Shown here: piece after piece, positions 37,195-46,484 of the stretch | Numbering within the stretch: position 1 is the first letter of the stretch | How the letters are laid out: every line of letters begins with the position of its first letter | Source of the DNA: PALSA-1003 sp963741315 | Lineage (GTDB): Bacteria > Pseudomonadota > Gammaproteobacteria > Burkholderiales > Casimicrobiaceae | Assembly (NCBI GenBank): GCA_963741315.1 | Contig: CAVUHK010000010.1 | Coordinates: forward strand, 1 to 64,000 | Direction of reading: 5' to 3' | Length of the DNA stretch: 64,000 bases | Made by a program: the position numbers and the translations under genes | The notes under the pieces: generated by a model | Told to the model about the DNA's origin: nothing | What the model saw: the letters and a program-made list of their open reading frames with translations, nothing else | The model's database searches: none

Positions 37195-38470
37195 ACTCCG
37201 GCGCCGGCAGTCGACGATGACGCCGCACCGGCGACCAGAGCACCGCGGCGACTGACAACATCAGTCCCAGCACCCCGACCGTCAGCAACGTCGCGCGCAG
37301 GCCGACCACCGTCGCCAGCGCGCCGCCGACCAGCGAGCCCAGCGGTGCCACCGACACGCCGAAGAAGCGCATGGTCGCGGTCATGCGCCCGAGCAGGCGA
37401 TCGGGCGTGATCGACTGGCGCAGCGCAAGGTAGTTGATGCCCCACATGATCGCGCCGAAGTCGAACACCATCATGGTCAGGCCGAGCACCAGCGCGGCGA
37501 CCCAGGGCGGTCCGCCGATCAACCCGAATGCCTGCCACGCGAACGCGGTCATGATCAATCCATTGACGAGCATCGGACCGACGCCGTAGCGCGCCGAGAG
37601 GCGCTGCGCGAGCGACGACGCAAGCACGCAGCCCACGCCGCCGAGCGCATAGGCGAAACCGATCGCGCCTGCCGACAGCGACAACTCGCGGGTCGCGAAC
37701 AGGATCAGCACCGCGATCTGCATGTGGTGCAGGAACTGCCACAGTCCCGCCAGCCAGGCGAGCCCCCACAGCGTGCGGTTGCCCCACACCAGGCGCAGGC
37801 CTTCGCCGATCTCGCGCCAGACGCCAGCGCGCGCGCCGGCATGCGGCACATCGTTGCGACCTTCGACCCGGCGCAGCAACAGCGCCGAGACGAAGAAGGC
37901 AATCGCATCGAGCGCGATCGCGAACGGCGCGGTCAACAGCTGGATCAGGCCGCCGGCGATGCCCGGCGCGATCAACGCCGCCGACGTCTCGCCCAGCGCC
38001 GTCTTGGCGTTGGCCTCGACCAGGCGCTTGCGTCCCGCCATTTGCGCGAGCAGCACCTGGTACGCCGCGCCACCGACGACATTCTGCACGCCGCAAACGA
38101 AGCCCACCGCGAACAACACCTCGATCGACAGCACGCCCAGCCATGCGGTCAGCGGTATCGCGAGCAAGGCGACGCCTCGCCCGATGTCGGCGATGATCAC
38201 CACCGGCAGCTTGCGCACGCGATCGAGCAGCACTCCGGCGTGCAGACTCACCAGCGCGAACGGCAGCGTCTCGAGCGCGACCAGGATGCCCATCTGCATG
38301 GGCGTCGCGTTGAGCAGCAGCGCAGCCGTCAACGGCAGCGCCAGATTGGTGATCTGCGCACCGAAAGACGTGATCGTGAGCGAGGTCCACAGCTTGCGGA
38401 AATCCCGCGAAAGCCACAGGCCGCGAAAACGGCGTCGTAATCGAGTTCTGGTCCGTTTGTTCTTTGTCAT
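37193..38470 (-). CDS. MFS exporter (EntS/MFS_3-like)
   Basis: A 425-residue major facilitator protein with about twelve membrane segments. Family marks are FGAQITNLALPLTAALLL, GVLLDRVRKLPVVIIADIGR (motif A) and LVEANAKTALGETSAALIAP, then MWGINYLALRQSITPDRLLG and GLRATLLTVGVLGLMLSVAA. This resembles the EntS-type exporters, often linked to siderophore or drug export, but no siderophore genes are nearby. ATG 38470 has a strong GGAGGAAACAG ribosome site. The N-terminus is notably basic (TKNKRTRTRLRRRFRG). It converges on the aminotransferase gene across a repeat doublet. Confidence 0.88.
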   Translation of the reverse strand: MTKNKRTRTRLRRRFRGLWLSRDFRKLWTSLTITSFGAQITNLALPLTAALLLNATPMQMGILVALETLPFALVSLHAGVLLDRVRKLPVVIIADIGRGVALLAIPLTAWLGVLSIEVLFAVGFVCGVQNVVGGAAYQVLLAQMAGRKRLVEANAKTALGETSAALIAPGIAGGLIQLLTAPFAIALDAIAFFVSALLLRRVEGRNDVPHAGARAGVWREIGEGLRLVWGNRTLWGLAWLAGLWQFLHHMQIAVLILFATRELSLSAGAIGFAYALGGVGCVLASSLAQRLSARYGVGPMLVNGLIMTAFAWQAFGLIGGPPWVAALVLGLTMMVFDFGAIMWGINYLALRQSITPDRLLGRMTATMRFFGVSVAPLGSLVGGALATVVGLRATLLTVGVLGLMLSVAAVLWSPVRRHRRLPAPE

Positions 38471-38598
38471 AGCTGTTTCCTCCGGCCGCAACGCAATGCG
38501 TGCGGCCGCCGTGATCCGGCACCGGCGGGAAACGAGACTCGGGATAAAGCGCCCGGAGGTCGGTCCCCGCCATACCTGGCGGGAGCCCGCTCAGGCGG

Positions 38599-38733
38599 CT
38601 AAGGCAATAGCGGCGAAATCATCGGCGCCCGGGAGCGGGAACCGTTGTGTTGCGCGTCGATGGCGATGTCCCATGCGAACGCGCGCGCCGCGATTGCATT
38701 CGCGGTGACGATGATCGTCGGCGTTCTGGTCAT
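38599..38733 (-). CDS. Possible small protein, 44 residues
   Basis: A short open frame starting at ATG 38733, preceded by AAAGGA at good spacing. The reading (MTRTPTIIVTANAIAARAFA) has a short hydrophobic part, then a polar, arginine-containing C-terminus (DAQHNGSRSRAPMISP). No family is recognised. It sits in a 389-base gap (38471-38859) that holds no other gene; the rest of the gap shows nothing recognisable. It could be chance. Confidence 0.3.
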   Translation of the reverse strand: MTRTPTIIVTANAIAARAFAWDIAIDAQHNGSRSRAPMISPLLP

Positions 38734-38859
38734 GGGAGCATCCTTTGGAGATGGGTGAATGTTGACTGAATTGTACGCAATGCCTGCCGTGCTCGGCAAT
38801 GGGCGCGCTTGAAACCGCAGCGTGAATTCGCCAATGTGTTGCACGCGCGCCACGGCCTG

Positions 38860-40659
38860 CTACTTTTGCTTCAGCGCCTCCTCCCGGGCGACGGGGTCGA
38901 GGTCCCAGTAGCGCCAGGGATTCCAGTTGAACGGCGTGTACTTGTAGCCGATCATCCAGGGATGCACCAGAACGTTGTCGTAGCGGTACGCTGTTAGTTT
39001 CATCGGCGCATAGATGCTCACCAGCTCGGAGAGCTTATAAATGACCTTGTCGCGCCCGGGACCATTGGGCATGCGCTTACCCTTTTCGTAGAGCGCATTG
39101 AATTGCGGCAGATTGAATCGCGGCAGATTGGAGAGTCCCGAATACGGGCCGTACAGGAGGCTGAAAAAGCCGAACCCTTCCGGAGTGGAGGCCGTGTTGC
39201 TCAAACCGAACATCTGCAGTTGGCCTGCACGCGCCTGCTTGAGCAGGTCGGGAAATTTCTGCTTCTGGAATTGGGTGCGGATGCCAATCGCGGCCATGCT
39301 CTTTTTCCACAGCTCGTCGTAGTTCCGATACTCAGCGCTGGTCGGGCTGGAAATGGTGAGCAATAGCGGCCGCCCATCGGGTAGCTCGCGCCAGCCGTCG
39401 CCGTCGCGATCGCGATAGCCCATCTTGTCGAGCAGCGCGCGAGCGCCGGCCGGGTCGAACGTAGAGCGATCGACGAACTTGGGATCGTGGCCTATCGACG
39501 GCGGCGGCACCATCTGCGTCGCCGGTGCCGCCTGCCCCTGCCGCACCACCGCCACTTCGTCCTGCACGCTGTAGCCCATGCTGATCGCACGGCGCAGCGC
39601 GATCTGCTCGCGGTTGTAGCCGCCGAACACCGGGTCGTCGATGTTGAAATAGTAGAAGGTGATCGACGGCATGAACTGGCGGATGTGGCGAATGCCGCGC
39701 TTCGCAAGGTCGGGCTTGAGCTTGTTCTTGTCGTCGAGAACGTTGTAGATGAGTTCGGGCGGAACCGGGTTGGAGACGTCGAGCTCGCCCTTGACGAACG
39801 CCAGCAGGCGCGGATTCGACTCTTCGATGACGTTGAGCTCGATGCGGCCGATCATCGGAATGCGCTTGCCCTTCATCACCGCCATGATTGCCGCGTCGGC
39901 GGGATCGTCGCTGTCCGGAAAGTACGCCTCGCGGAAGGTCGGGCTCGCCTCGAGGGTGATCTTCTGCGCGCGCCGCCAGTCCTTGAGCAGGTACGGCCCG
40001 GTCCCGACCGGATTGGCCATCACCCGGTTCGCCGCATCGCGGTACTTTTCCACAACTTCGCGGGCGACCGCGGCGGTCGGATTGGTCGTTAGGTCGTCGA
40101 GCAGGTCGTAGTCGGGCTGCTTGAGCTTGAGCTGGATGGTGTAGCGATCGATCGCCTTCATTCCCTCAAGTTCGAGGTCGTAGACGTTGGCGCCGGCAGC
40201 GACCGCTTTTCCGAATTCGATGTCGCCGGCGAAGCGGTCGGTGACGAAGTCGATGTTGGGCGCGCGCACCTTGGGATCGAGGATGCGATGCCACGTGTAG
40301 ATGTAGTCGGCGGCGGTCAGCTCGCGCTTTTTGCCGCCGAACGCCGGGTCGTCGGCAAAGTAGATGCCGGGTTTGACCTTGATCGTCCATGTCTTGCCAT
40401 CGGCGGAGATCTGCGGAAGGTCGACCGCGGTGTTGGGGATGATCTTGAATGGCCGAGCAAGATAATCGTACTGGAAGAGCGGGTCGAATATCACCCGTGT
40501 CACGAACGCCGAATACAGATCGTTGATCGCCTGCGGGTCGAAGCCGGTCTCCGCGCTCTGCACCGCAACGCGCAGGGTCTTGTTCATATCGGCGGCAGGC
40601 GCCGCCGGCGCGAAAGCCAGCGCGCACGCCAGGACCGCGGCGACCGAGTAGCGCTGCAT
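38860..40659 (-). CDS. ABC transporter substrate-binding protein, family 5 (oligopeptide type)
   Basis: A 599-residue periplasmic binding protein of the OppA/DppA class. The signal peptide is MQRYSVAAVLACALAFAPAA with cleavage after PAA. It contains LRVAVQSAETGFDPQAINDL, GKTWTIKVKPGIYFADDPAF (the family signature region), VGTGPYLLKDWRRAQKITLE, LALRRAISMGYSVQDEVAVV and AGARALLDKMGYRDRDGDGW. ATG 40659 is chosen for the signal peptide. No permease or ATPase genes follow, so it is an orphan or uses another system. It lies eleven bases after the glutathione peroxidase gene and downstream of the oxoprolinase, so a glutathione-derived peptide ligand (as for GsiB) is a reasonable but unproven guess. 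Confidence 0.88.
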   Translation of the reverse strand: MQRYSVAAVLACALAFAPAAPAADMNKTLRVAVQSAETGFDPQAINDLYSAFVTRVIFDPLFQYDYLARPFKIIPNTAVDLPQISADGKTWTIKVKPGIYFADDPAFGGKKRELTAADYIYTWHRILDPKVRAPNIDFVTDRFAGDIEFGKAVAAGANVYDLELEGMKAIDRYTIQLKLKQPDYDLLDDLTTNPTAAVAREVVEKYRDAANRVMANPVGTGPYLLKDWRRAQKITLEASPTFREAYFPDSDDPADAAIMAVMKGKRIPMIGRIELNVIEESNPRLLAFVKGELDVSNPVPPELIYNVLDDKNKLKPDLAKRGIRHIRQFMPSITFYYFNIDDPVFGGYNREQIALRRAISMGYSVQDEVAVVRQGQAAPATQMVPPPSIGHDPKFVDRSTFDPAGARALLDKMGYRDRDGDGWRELPDGRPLLLTISSPTSAEYRNYDELWKKSMAAIGIRTQFQKQKFPDLLKQARAGQLQMFGLSNTASTPEGFGFFSLLYGPYSGLSNLPRFNLPQFNALYEKGKRMPNGPGRDKVIYKLSELVSIYAPMKLTAYRYDNVLVHPWMIGYKYTPFNWNPWRYWDLDPVAREEALKQK

Positions 40660-40670
40660 TGCCGACACGC

Positions 40671-41150
40671 CTAGAGCAACTTCTCGATATCGCCGCGCAG
40701 CGATTCCGGTTCTGCGTTCGGTGCGTAGCGTTCGACCACGTTGCCCTTGCGATCGACCAGAAACTTGGTGAAGTTCCACTTGATTGCTTCCGACCCCAGC
40801 AAGCCGGGCTTGGCCTTCTTCAGGTACTGGTACAGCGGATTGGCCGAGTCGCCGTTGACGTCGATCTTGGCGAACAGTGGAAAGGTCACGCCGTAGTTGA
40901 TCTCGCAGAATGACTCGATGGCGCTCGCATCGCCGGGTTCCTGCGCACCGAACTGGTTGCAAGGAAATCCGAGGACTTCAAGGCCCTTGCCATGCAGCTT
41001 CTTGTAAATTGCTTCGAGACCCTTGTACTGCGGCGTGAATCCGCAGTTGCTCGCGGTGTTGACGATCAGCAGTACCTTGTCCTTGTACTGGTCGAGTTTC
41101 TGCGCCTTGCCGTGAATGTCGTTGACGGTGAAATCGTAGACCGATGCCAT
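40671..41150 (-). CDS. Glutathione peroxidase family protein
   Basis: A 159-residue thiol peroxidase of the GPx/BtuE family that reduces peroxides with glutathione or thioredoxin. The peroxidatic residue is Cys36 in NTASNCGFTPQYKGLE (cysteine, not selenocysteine). The Gln of FPCNQFGAQEPGD and the Trp/Asn of IKWNFTKFLVDRKG complete the active site. FPCNQF may supply the resolving cysteine. ATG 41150 has AGGAA at good spacing. It lies 33 bases after the oxoprolinase stop and eleven bases before the binding-protein gene, so all three are probably one operon. Confidence 0.93.
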   Translation of the reverse strand: MASVYDFTVNDIHGKAQKLDQYKDKVLLIVNTASNCGFTPQYKGLEAIYKKLHGKGLEVLGFPCNQFGAQEPGDASAIESFCEINYGVTFPLFAKIDVNGDSANPLYQYLKKAKPGLLGSEAIKWNFTKFLVDRKGNVVERYAPNAEPESLRGDIEKLL

Positions 41151-41183
41151 GGGCGTTCCTTGCACAACCGAATGGCCACGATT

Positions 41184-44100
41184 TTATGCCTTTTCGCCTG
41201 AGGCCGCGCGTCGCGCCGAACCGTAACCACCACCGCCTGGCGTCTGAACGACGAACACGTCGCCCGCTTCCATGTCCACCTGAAAGGTCGCCCCGTATTC
41301 CTCGCGCGTGCCGTCGACGCGCTCGACCCAGTTGCGACCGGTCGCGCCGGGTTCCCCGCCGGCGACGCCGAAAGGCGCCACCCGCCGGTGATTCGCCAGC
41401 ATGACCGCGGTCATGCGCTCGAGGAAGCGCACGCGGCGCTCGCCACCGTCGCCGCCACGATGCATTCCGGCGCCGCCGCTGCCGCGCATGATCCGATACC
41501 CTTCCAGCCGCACCGGGAAACGCCATTCGAGGACCTCCGGGTCGGTGAGCCTCGAATTGGTCATGTGCGTCTGCACGACGCTTGCGCCGTCGAAATCGGG
41601 TCCGGCGCCGGCGCCTCCGGAGATCGTCTCGTAATACTGGTAGCGCTCGTTGCCAAAAGTGAAATTGTTCATCGTGCCCTGCGACGCTGCCAGCACGCCT
41701 AGCGCGCCATAGAGCGTGTCGGTTATCGCCTGCGAGGTCTCGACGTTTCCGGCGACGACCGCTGCGGGATAGCGCGGCGCCAGCATCGATCCTTCCGGAA
41801 TGACGATCCGAAGCGGCTTGAGGCAACCCGCGTTCATCGGAATCTCCGCATCGACCAGCGTGCGGAAGACATAGAGAACCGCCGCCTTGCACACTGCCGA
41901 CGGCGCGTTGAAGTTCGTCGCCTGCTGTGCGCTGGTGCCGTTGAAGTCGATCGTCGCCTCGCGGGCCGATTTGTCGATGCTGATGCGCACCGCGATCTTC
42001 GCGCCGCTGTCCATCTCGTATTCGAAGCGACCGTCCTTGAGCACGTCGAGCACGCGTCGCACTGCCTCCTCGGCATTGTCCTGGACGTGTCGCATGTACG
42101 CGCGCACGACATCGAGCCCGAAATGAGCGACCATCTTCTGCATCTCGCCGATGCCGCGAGCGCACGACGCGACCTGGGCGCGCAGGTCGGCGAGATTCTG
42201 GTCGATGTTGCGCGACGGATACCTGCCGGCGCCGAGAATCGCGCGCATTTCCTCGGCCAGAAAGCGGCCCTCGGCGACCAGTTGCACGTTGTCGAGCAGC
42301 ACGCCTTCCTCGTCGACATGCGTCGAATCGGGCGGCATCGAACCGGGGGTGATGCCGCCGATGTCGGCGTGGTGTCCGCGCGAGGCGACGTAGAACTCGG
42401 GGCGTGCGGAATCGTCGAGGAAGACCGGCGCGATAACGGTCACATCGGGCAGGTGCGTGCCTCCGTTGTACGGCGCGTTGAGCACGAACGCGTCGCCGCG
42501 CTTCATGGTGCCGTCGCGATGCGCGATGATGGTCGCGACACTCTCGCCCATAGAACCCAGGTGCACCGGCATGTGCGGCGCATTGGCGATCAGGTTGCCC
42601 TCGATGTCGAACAATGCGCAGGAAAAATCGAGGCGCTCCTTGATGTTCACCGAGTAGGCCGTGTTCGCCAGCGTCACCCCCATCTGTTCGGCGATCGCCA
42701 TGAACAGGTTGTTGAACACCTCGAGCAGGACCGGATCGGCGGTGGTGCCGATGGCGTGCGTGCGCGAGAGCGGTACGACGCGCTCGAGGACCAGGTGATC
42801 GCGGACGGTAAGCGTGGCCGTCCAGCCCGGTTCGACGACCGTGGTCGCATTCTGCTCGGCGATGACACCCGGCCCGGAGACACGGTCACCGGGTCGAAGG
42901 TCGGCCCGAACGTATACGGGCGCGTCGTGCCAGGCGCCGCCGGTGTAGACGCGGTTGGACTTGGCCGCAACAAGCGCACCGGCGCGCGGCGCAAACGCCG
43001 GCACGACTTCCTCCGGCCGCGCTGCGGTGCCGATCGCCTCGACAGCGACGGCCTCGATCACGAGGGCCTTGTCGGGCATGAGGAAACCATATTGCGTGCG
43101 ATAGCGGCGCTCGAATTCCGCGCTCAAGGTAACGAGCGTCGCCGCGCTGTCGGCGGCGACCGGCGTTTCGGCGAACGGGATTTCCAGCGTCGTGTCGGTG
43201 CCGTCGTACTTGAGGTGCAGCGTGCGCTCGAGCCGGATGTCCCGCGCCATGATGCCCTGCGCCGCAACCTCGGCGCGCGCGACCTCGGAGAGCCTCGCGA
43301 ACAACGGCTCGGTCGCTGCCAGCGAGTCGGCATCCAGCACGGCCTCGACGGCGTGCTGGCGCAATGCGCGCACGTCGGCGAGTCCCATGCCGTACGCCGA
43401 AAGCACGCCTGCCAGCGGATGGATGAACACTCGCGTCATCCCCAGCGCGTCGGCGACCGCGCAGGCATGCTGGCCACCGGCGCCGCCGAAGCAGCACAGC
43501 GTGTACTCGGTGACGTCGTAACCGCGCTCGACCGAAATATGCTTGATCGCGTGCGCCATGTTGTCGACGGCGATGTCGAGAAAGCCTTCGGCGATCGCTT
43601 CCGGCGTGCGCTGATGCCCCGTGCTCCGCGCCAGCGTCGCCGCCAGCTCGGCGAAGGCGGTTCGAACGATGTCGACATCGAGCGGTTGATCCCCGGAGGC
43701 GCCGAACACGCGCGGGAAGAGCACCGGGTCGATCTTGCCGACCATGACGTTGCAATCGGTCACGGTCAGCGGCCCGCCGCGCCGGTACGACGCCGGGCCC
43801 GGATTGGCGCCCGCCGACTCGGGGCCGACGCGAAAGCGCGCGCCGTCGAAGACGCAAATCGAGCCGCCTCCCGCCGCCACCGTGTGGATGCGCATCATCG
43901 GCGCGCGCAGCCGCACTCCGGCGACCTCGGTCACGAAGGCGCGCTCGTACTCGCCCGCGTAGTGCGTCACGTCGGTCGAGGTGCCGCCCATGTCGAAACC
44001 GATGATCTTGTCGAAGCCGGCCAGGCGCGACACCTGCACCGCGCCGACGATCCCGCCGGCCGGTCCTGACAGGATCGCGTCCTTGCCCTGGAAGCGATGC

Positions 44101-44852
44101 GCGTCGGTCAGGCCGCCCGAGGATTGCATGAACTGCAGGCGCACGTTGGGTAGATCCGCTTCCACCTGCGCGACGTAGCGCCGCAGTATCGGCGACAGGT
44201 AGGCGTCGACGACGGTCGTGTCGCCCCGCGAAACGATCTTCATCAGCGGGCTGACTTCGTGGCTCACCGACACCTGCGCAAAACCGATCGCACGCGCGAT
44301 CGCGGCCACGCGGCGCTCGTGCTCCGGATAGCGGTATCCGTGCATGAACACGATGGCGCAAGCACGGGCGCCCTGCGCAAACGCCTCGCTCAAATCGCGT
44401 TCCGCCGCTCCCGCATCAAGGGCCAGCACGACGTCGCCATGCGCACCCATGCGCTCGTCGATTTCGACCACGCGTTCGTAGAGCAGCGTCGGCAGCACGA
44501 TGTTGCGCACGAACAGCTTGGGCCGGTTCTGATAGGCAATGCGCAGCGCGTCGCCAAAGCCCCGGGTAATCACCAGAACGGTGCGCTCGCCCTCTCGCTC
44601 GAGCAGCGCATTGGTCGCCACCGTCGTCCCCATCTTCACGGCGTCGATGGCGTCACCCGGTATCGGTGCGCCGGCGGGCAGCTGCAGCAATTCGCGAATG
44701 CCGTGCACCGCGGCATCGCGGTAGCGCTCGGGATTTTCGGACAGCAGCTTGCGCGTGACCAGTTTGCCGTCCGGCTGAAGCGCAACGATGTCCGTGAACG
44801 TGCCGCCACGGTCGATCCAGAATTGCCAGCGGGTGCGGGGTGGCTGCGTCAT
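41184..44852 (-). CDS. 5-oxoprolinase-type hydantoinase (fused A and B subunits)
   Basis: A 1222-residue protein in which HyuA-like (about 1-690) and HyuB-like (about 700-1220) halves are fused, as in ATP-dependent 5-oxoprolinase (OPLAH), which opens 5-oxo-L-proline to glutamate. N-terminal marks are FWIDRGGTFTDIVALQPDG and MGTTVATNALLEREGERTVL, then QSSGGLTDAHRFQGKDAILS, GPAGGIVGAVQ and FDMGGTSTDVTHYAGEYERA. The B half has EVFNNLFMAIAEQMGVTLAN, NAPYNGGTHLPDVTVIAPVF, SRGHHADIGG and GGAGAGPDFDGASVVQTHMT, then RGSGGAGMHRGGDGGERRVR. Length and fusion favour oxoprolinase over acetone carboxylase or hydantoinase. It is divergent from the TRAP operon (139 bases apart) and followed by glutathione peroxidase. 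Confidence 0.92.
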   Translation of the reverse strand: MTQPPRTRWQFWIDRGGTFTDIVALQPDGKLVTRKLLSENPERYRDAAVHGIRELLQLPAGAPIPGDAIDAVKMGTTVATNALLEREGERTVLVITRGFGDALRIAYQNRPKLFVRNIVLPTLLYERVVEIDERMGAHGDVVLALDAGAAERDLSEAFAQGARACAIVFMHGYRYPEHERRVAAIARAIGFAQVSVSHEVSPLMKIVSRGDTTVVDAYLSPILRRYVAQVEADLPNVRLQFMQSSGGLTDAHRFQGKDAILSGPAGGIVGAVQVSRLAGFDKIIGFDMGGTSTDVTHYAGEYERAFVTEVAGVRLRAPMMRIHTVAAGGGSICVFDGARFRVGPESAGANPGPASYRRGGPLTVTDCNVMVGKIDPVLFPRVFGASGDQPLDVDIVRTAFAELAATLARSTGHQRTPEAIAEGFLDIAVDNMAHAIKHISVERGYDVTEYTLCCFGGAGGQHACAVADALGMTRVFIHPLAGVLSAYGMGLADVRALRQHAVEAVLDADSLAATEPLFARLSEVARAEVAAQGIMARDIRLERTLHLKYDGTDTTLEIPFAETPVAADSAATLVTLSAEFERRYRTQYGFLMPDKALVIEAVAVEAIGTAARPEEVVPAFAPRAGALVAAKSNRVYTGGAWHDAPVYVRADLRPGDRVSGPGVIAEQNATTVVEPGWTATLTVRDHLVLERVVPLSRTHAIGTTADPVLLEVFNNLFMAIAEQMGVTLANTAYSVNIKERLDFSCALFDIEGNLIANAPHMPVHLGSMGESVATIIAHRDGTMKRGDAFVLNAPYNGGTHLPDVTVIAPVFLDDSARPEFYVASRGHHADIGGITPGSMPPDSTHVDEEGVLLDNVQLVAEGRFLAEEMRAILGAGRYPSRNIDQNLADLRAQVASCARGIGEMQKMVAHFGLDVVRAYMRHVQDNAEEAVRRVLDVLKDGRFEYEMDSGAKIAVRISIDKSAREATIDFNGTSAQQATNFNAPSAVCKAAVLYVFRTLVDAEIPMNAGCLKPLRIVIPEGSMLAPRYPAAVVAGNVETSQAITDTLYGALGVLAASQGTMNNFTFGNERYQYYETISGGAGAGPDFDGASVVQTHMTNSRLTDPEVLEWRFPVRLEGYRIMRGSGGAGMHRGGDGGERRVRFLERMTAVMLANHRRVAPFGVAGGEPGATGRNWVERVDGTREEYGATFQVDMEAGDVFVVQTPGGGGYGSARRAASGEKA

Positions 44853-44991
44853 GATGATGGTGCTCGCATTATATCGGCGCCGCCCGCACTCGCCGCGCGC
44901 CGGGCATTGTGGTACAAATGCGGCGTTCTAGCCTTGTCACAACGTTGGCAAGCGCAAGGCCAATCCACGACCCGACCCGCAGGAGATCTCT

Positions 44992-45963
44992 ATGAATGCA
45001 CTACGCGTCCTTGCCGCCGCGCTCGGCCTTTCGCTCGCCCTCAGCGCGGGCGCACAGACGAAATGGGATCTGCCGACAGCGTACCCGGCAACCAATTTCC
45101 ACACCGAGAACATCACCCAGTTCGTCGCCGACGTCGACAAAGCCAGCGGCGGCAAGCTCAAGATCACGGTGCATCCCAACGCGTCGCTGTTCAAGGCCAA
45201 CGAGATCAAGCGCGCGGTGCAAGGCAACCAGGCCCAGGCCGGCGAGATCCTGCTGGTGAACTTCGAAAATGAGGATGCGTTCTACGGCCTCGACGGCGTG
45301 CCGTTTCTCGCGACCAGCTACGGCGACGCGATGAAACTTTACAAGGCCGAGAGGAAGACGCTCGAGGACAAACTCTCCAAGCAGGGAATCAAGTTGCTCT
45401 ACACGGTGGCGTGGCCGCCGCAGGGTATCTACGCCAACAAGGTTCTCAATAGCGCTGCCGACATGAAGGGGCTCAAGTGGCGCGCATACAGCCCGGCCAC
45501 CTCGCGCATCGCCGAACTGGTCGGTGCCCAACCGGTCACGGTGCAGGCTTCCGAGCTGACTCAGGCACTGGCCACCGGTGTCGTCGACTCGTACATGTCG
45601 TCGGGTGCAACCGGCTTCGACACCAAGACCTATGAAAGCATCAAGACCTTCTACGATACGCAGGCCTGGCTGCCGAAGAACGCGGTCATCGTGAATCAAC
45701 AGGCCTTCGATGCGCTCGACAAGGCGACGCAGGATGCGGTGATCAAGGCTGCGGCCGACGCGGAAGTACGCGGCTGGAAGATGTCGGAGGAGAAGAACGG
45801 CTGGTATCTCGATCAACTCCGGCAGAAAGGCATGACCATCGTCAAGCCGAGCCCGCAACTCACCGGCGATTTGAAGAAGGTCGGCGACACCATGCTGCAG
45901 GATTGGCAGAAGAAAGCCGGCCCCGACGGTCAGGCCGCGGTCGACGCATATAAGAAGATGTAG
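44992..45963 (+). CDS. TRAP transporter substrate-binding protein (DctP type)
   Basis: A 323-residue periplasmic receptor of a tripartite ATP-independent transporter. The signal peptide is MNALRVLAAALGLSLALSAG with cleavage after AGA. DctP-family blocks are KWDLPTAYPATNFHTENITQ, VHPNASLFKANEIKRAVQGN, MKGLKWRAYSPATSRIAELV, ALATGVVDSYMSSGATGFD and FYDTQAWLPKNAVIVNQQAF. The Arg in KWRAYSP is the usual carboxylate-binding residue. AGGAG precedes ATG 44992. It is the first gene of dctPQM and is divergent from the 5-oxoprolinase gene, so 5-oxoproline or another small acid is a plausible ligand. Confidence 0.92.
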   Translation: MNALRVLAAALGLSLALSAGAQTKWDLPTAYPATNFHTENITQFVADVDKASGGKLKITVHPNASLFKANEIKRAVQGNQAQAGEILLVNFENEDAFYGLDGVPFLATSYGDAMKLYKAERKTLEDKLSKQGIKLLYTVAWPPQGIYANKVLNSAADMKGLKWRAYSPATSRIAELVGAQPVTVQASELTQALATGVVDSYMSSGATGFDTKTYESIKTFYDTQAWLPKNAVIVNQQAFDALDKATQDAVIKAAADAEVRGWKMSEEKNGWYLDQLRQKGMTIVKPSPQLTGDLKKVGDTMLQDWQKKAGPDGQAAVDAYKKM

Positions 45964-45968
45964 CACCG

Positions 45969-46481
45969 ATGCGCCGGGCCCTCGACGCGCTCTACAACGC
46001 CGCCGCTATTGTGGCGGCGTTGTTTTTGATCGGTACGCTGGTGATGGTGCTGCTGGGCATTTTCGGGCGCCTGCTCAATTTCCAGGTTCGCGGCACCGAC
46101 GCCTATGCGGGCTATTTCATGGCGGGTGCCGGATTTCTCGCCCTCGCCAGCACGCTGGTGCGCGGCGAGCACATTCGCGTCACGCTGATCCTCGAACACG
46201 TGGGTGTGACTGGCAAGAAGTGGATGGAACGCTGGGCGCTGGGCGTTGCCTTGCTGCTGTCGCTGGCCTTCGCCTACTACAGCGTGCGCCTGGCCTGGCA
46301 GTCGCATGCCTTCCACGACATCTCGACCGGCAACGACGCGACGCCGCTGTGGATTCCGCAACTGTCGATGGCGATCGGCAACGTCGTACTCGCCATCGCG
46401 TTCCTGGATCAATTCGTCAGCGAGCTGCGCGGCACCCGGGTCGTCGCCAAGCCCGGCGCCGAACCCATACACATCGAATAA
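45969..46481 (+). CDS. TRAP transporter small membrane protein (DctQ type)
   Basis: A 170-residue inner-membrane subunit with four hydrophobic segments (AAIVAALFLIGTLVMVLLGI, AYAGYFMAGAGFLALASTLV, WALGVALLLSLAFAYYSVRL and LSMAIGNVVLAIAFLDQFVS). The typical DctQ motif RGEHIRVTLILEHV is present in the loop after the second segment. It starts five bases after the dctP stop and ends three bases before dctM, so all three genes are co-transcribed. It pairs with the large subunit to form the membrane part of the transporter. Confidence 0.92.
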   Translation: MRRALDALYNAAAIVAALFLIGTLVMVLLGIFGRLLNFQVRGTDAYAGYFMAGAGFLALASTLVRGEHIRVTLILEHVGVTGKKWMERWALGVALLLSLAFAYYSVRLAWQSHAFHDISTGNDATPLWIPQLSMAIGNVVLAIAFLDQFVSELRGTRVVAKPGAEPIHIE

Positions 46482-46484
46482 TTC

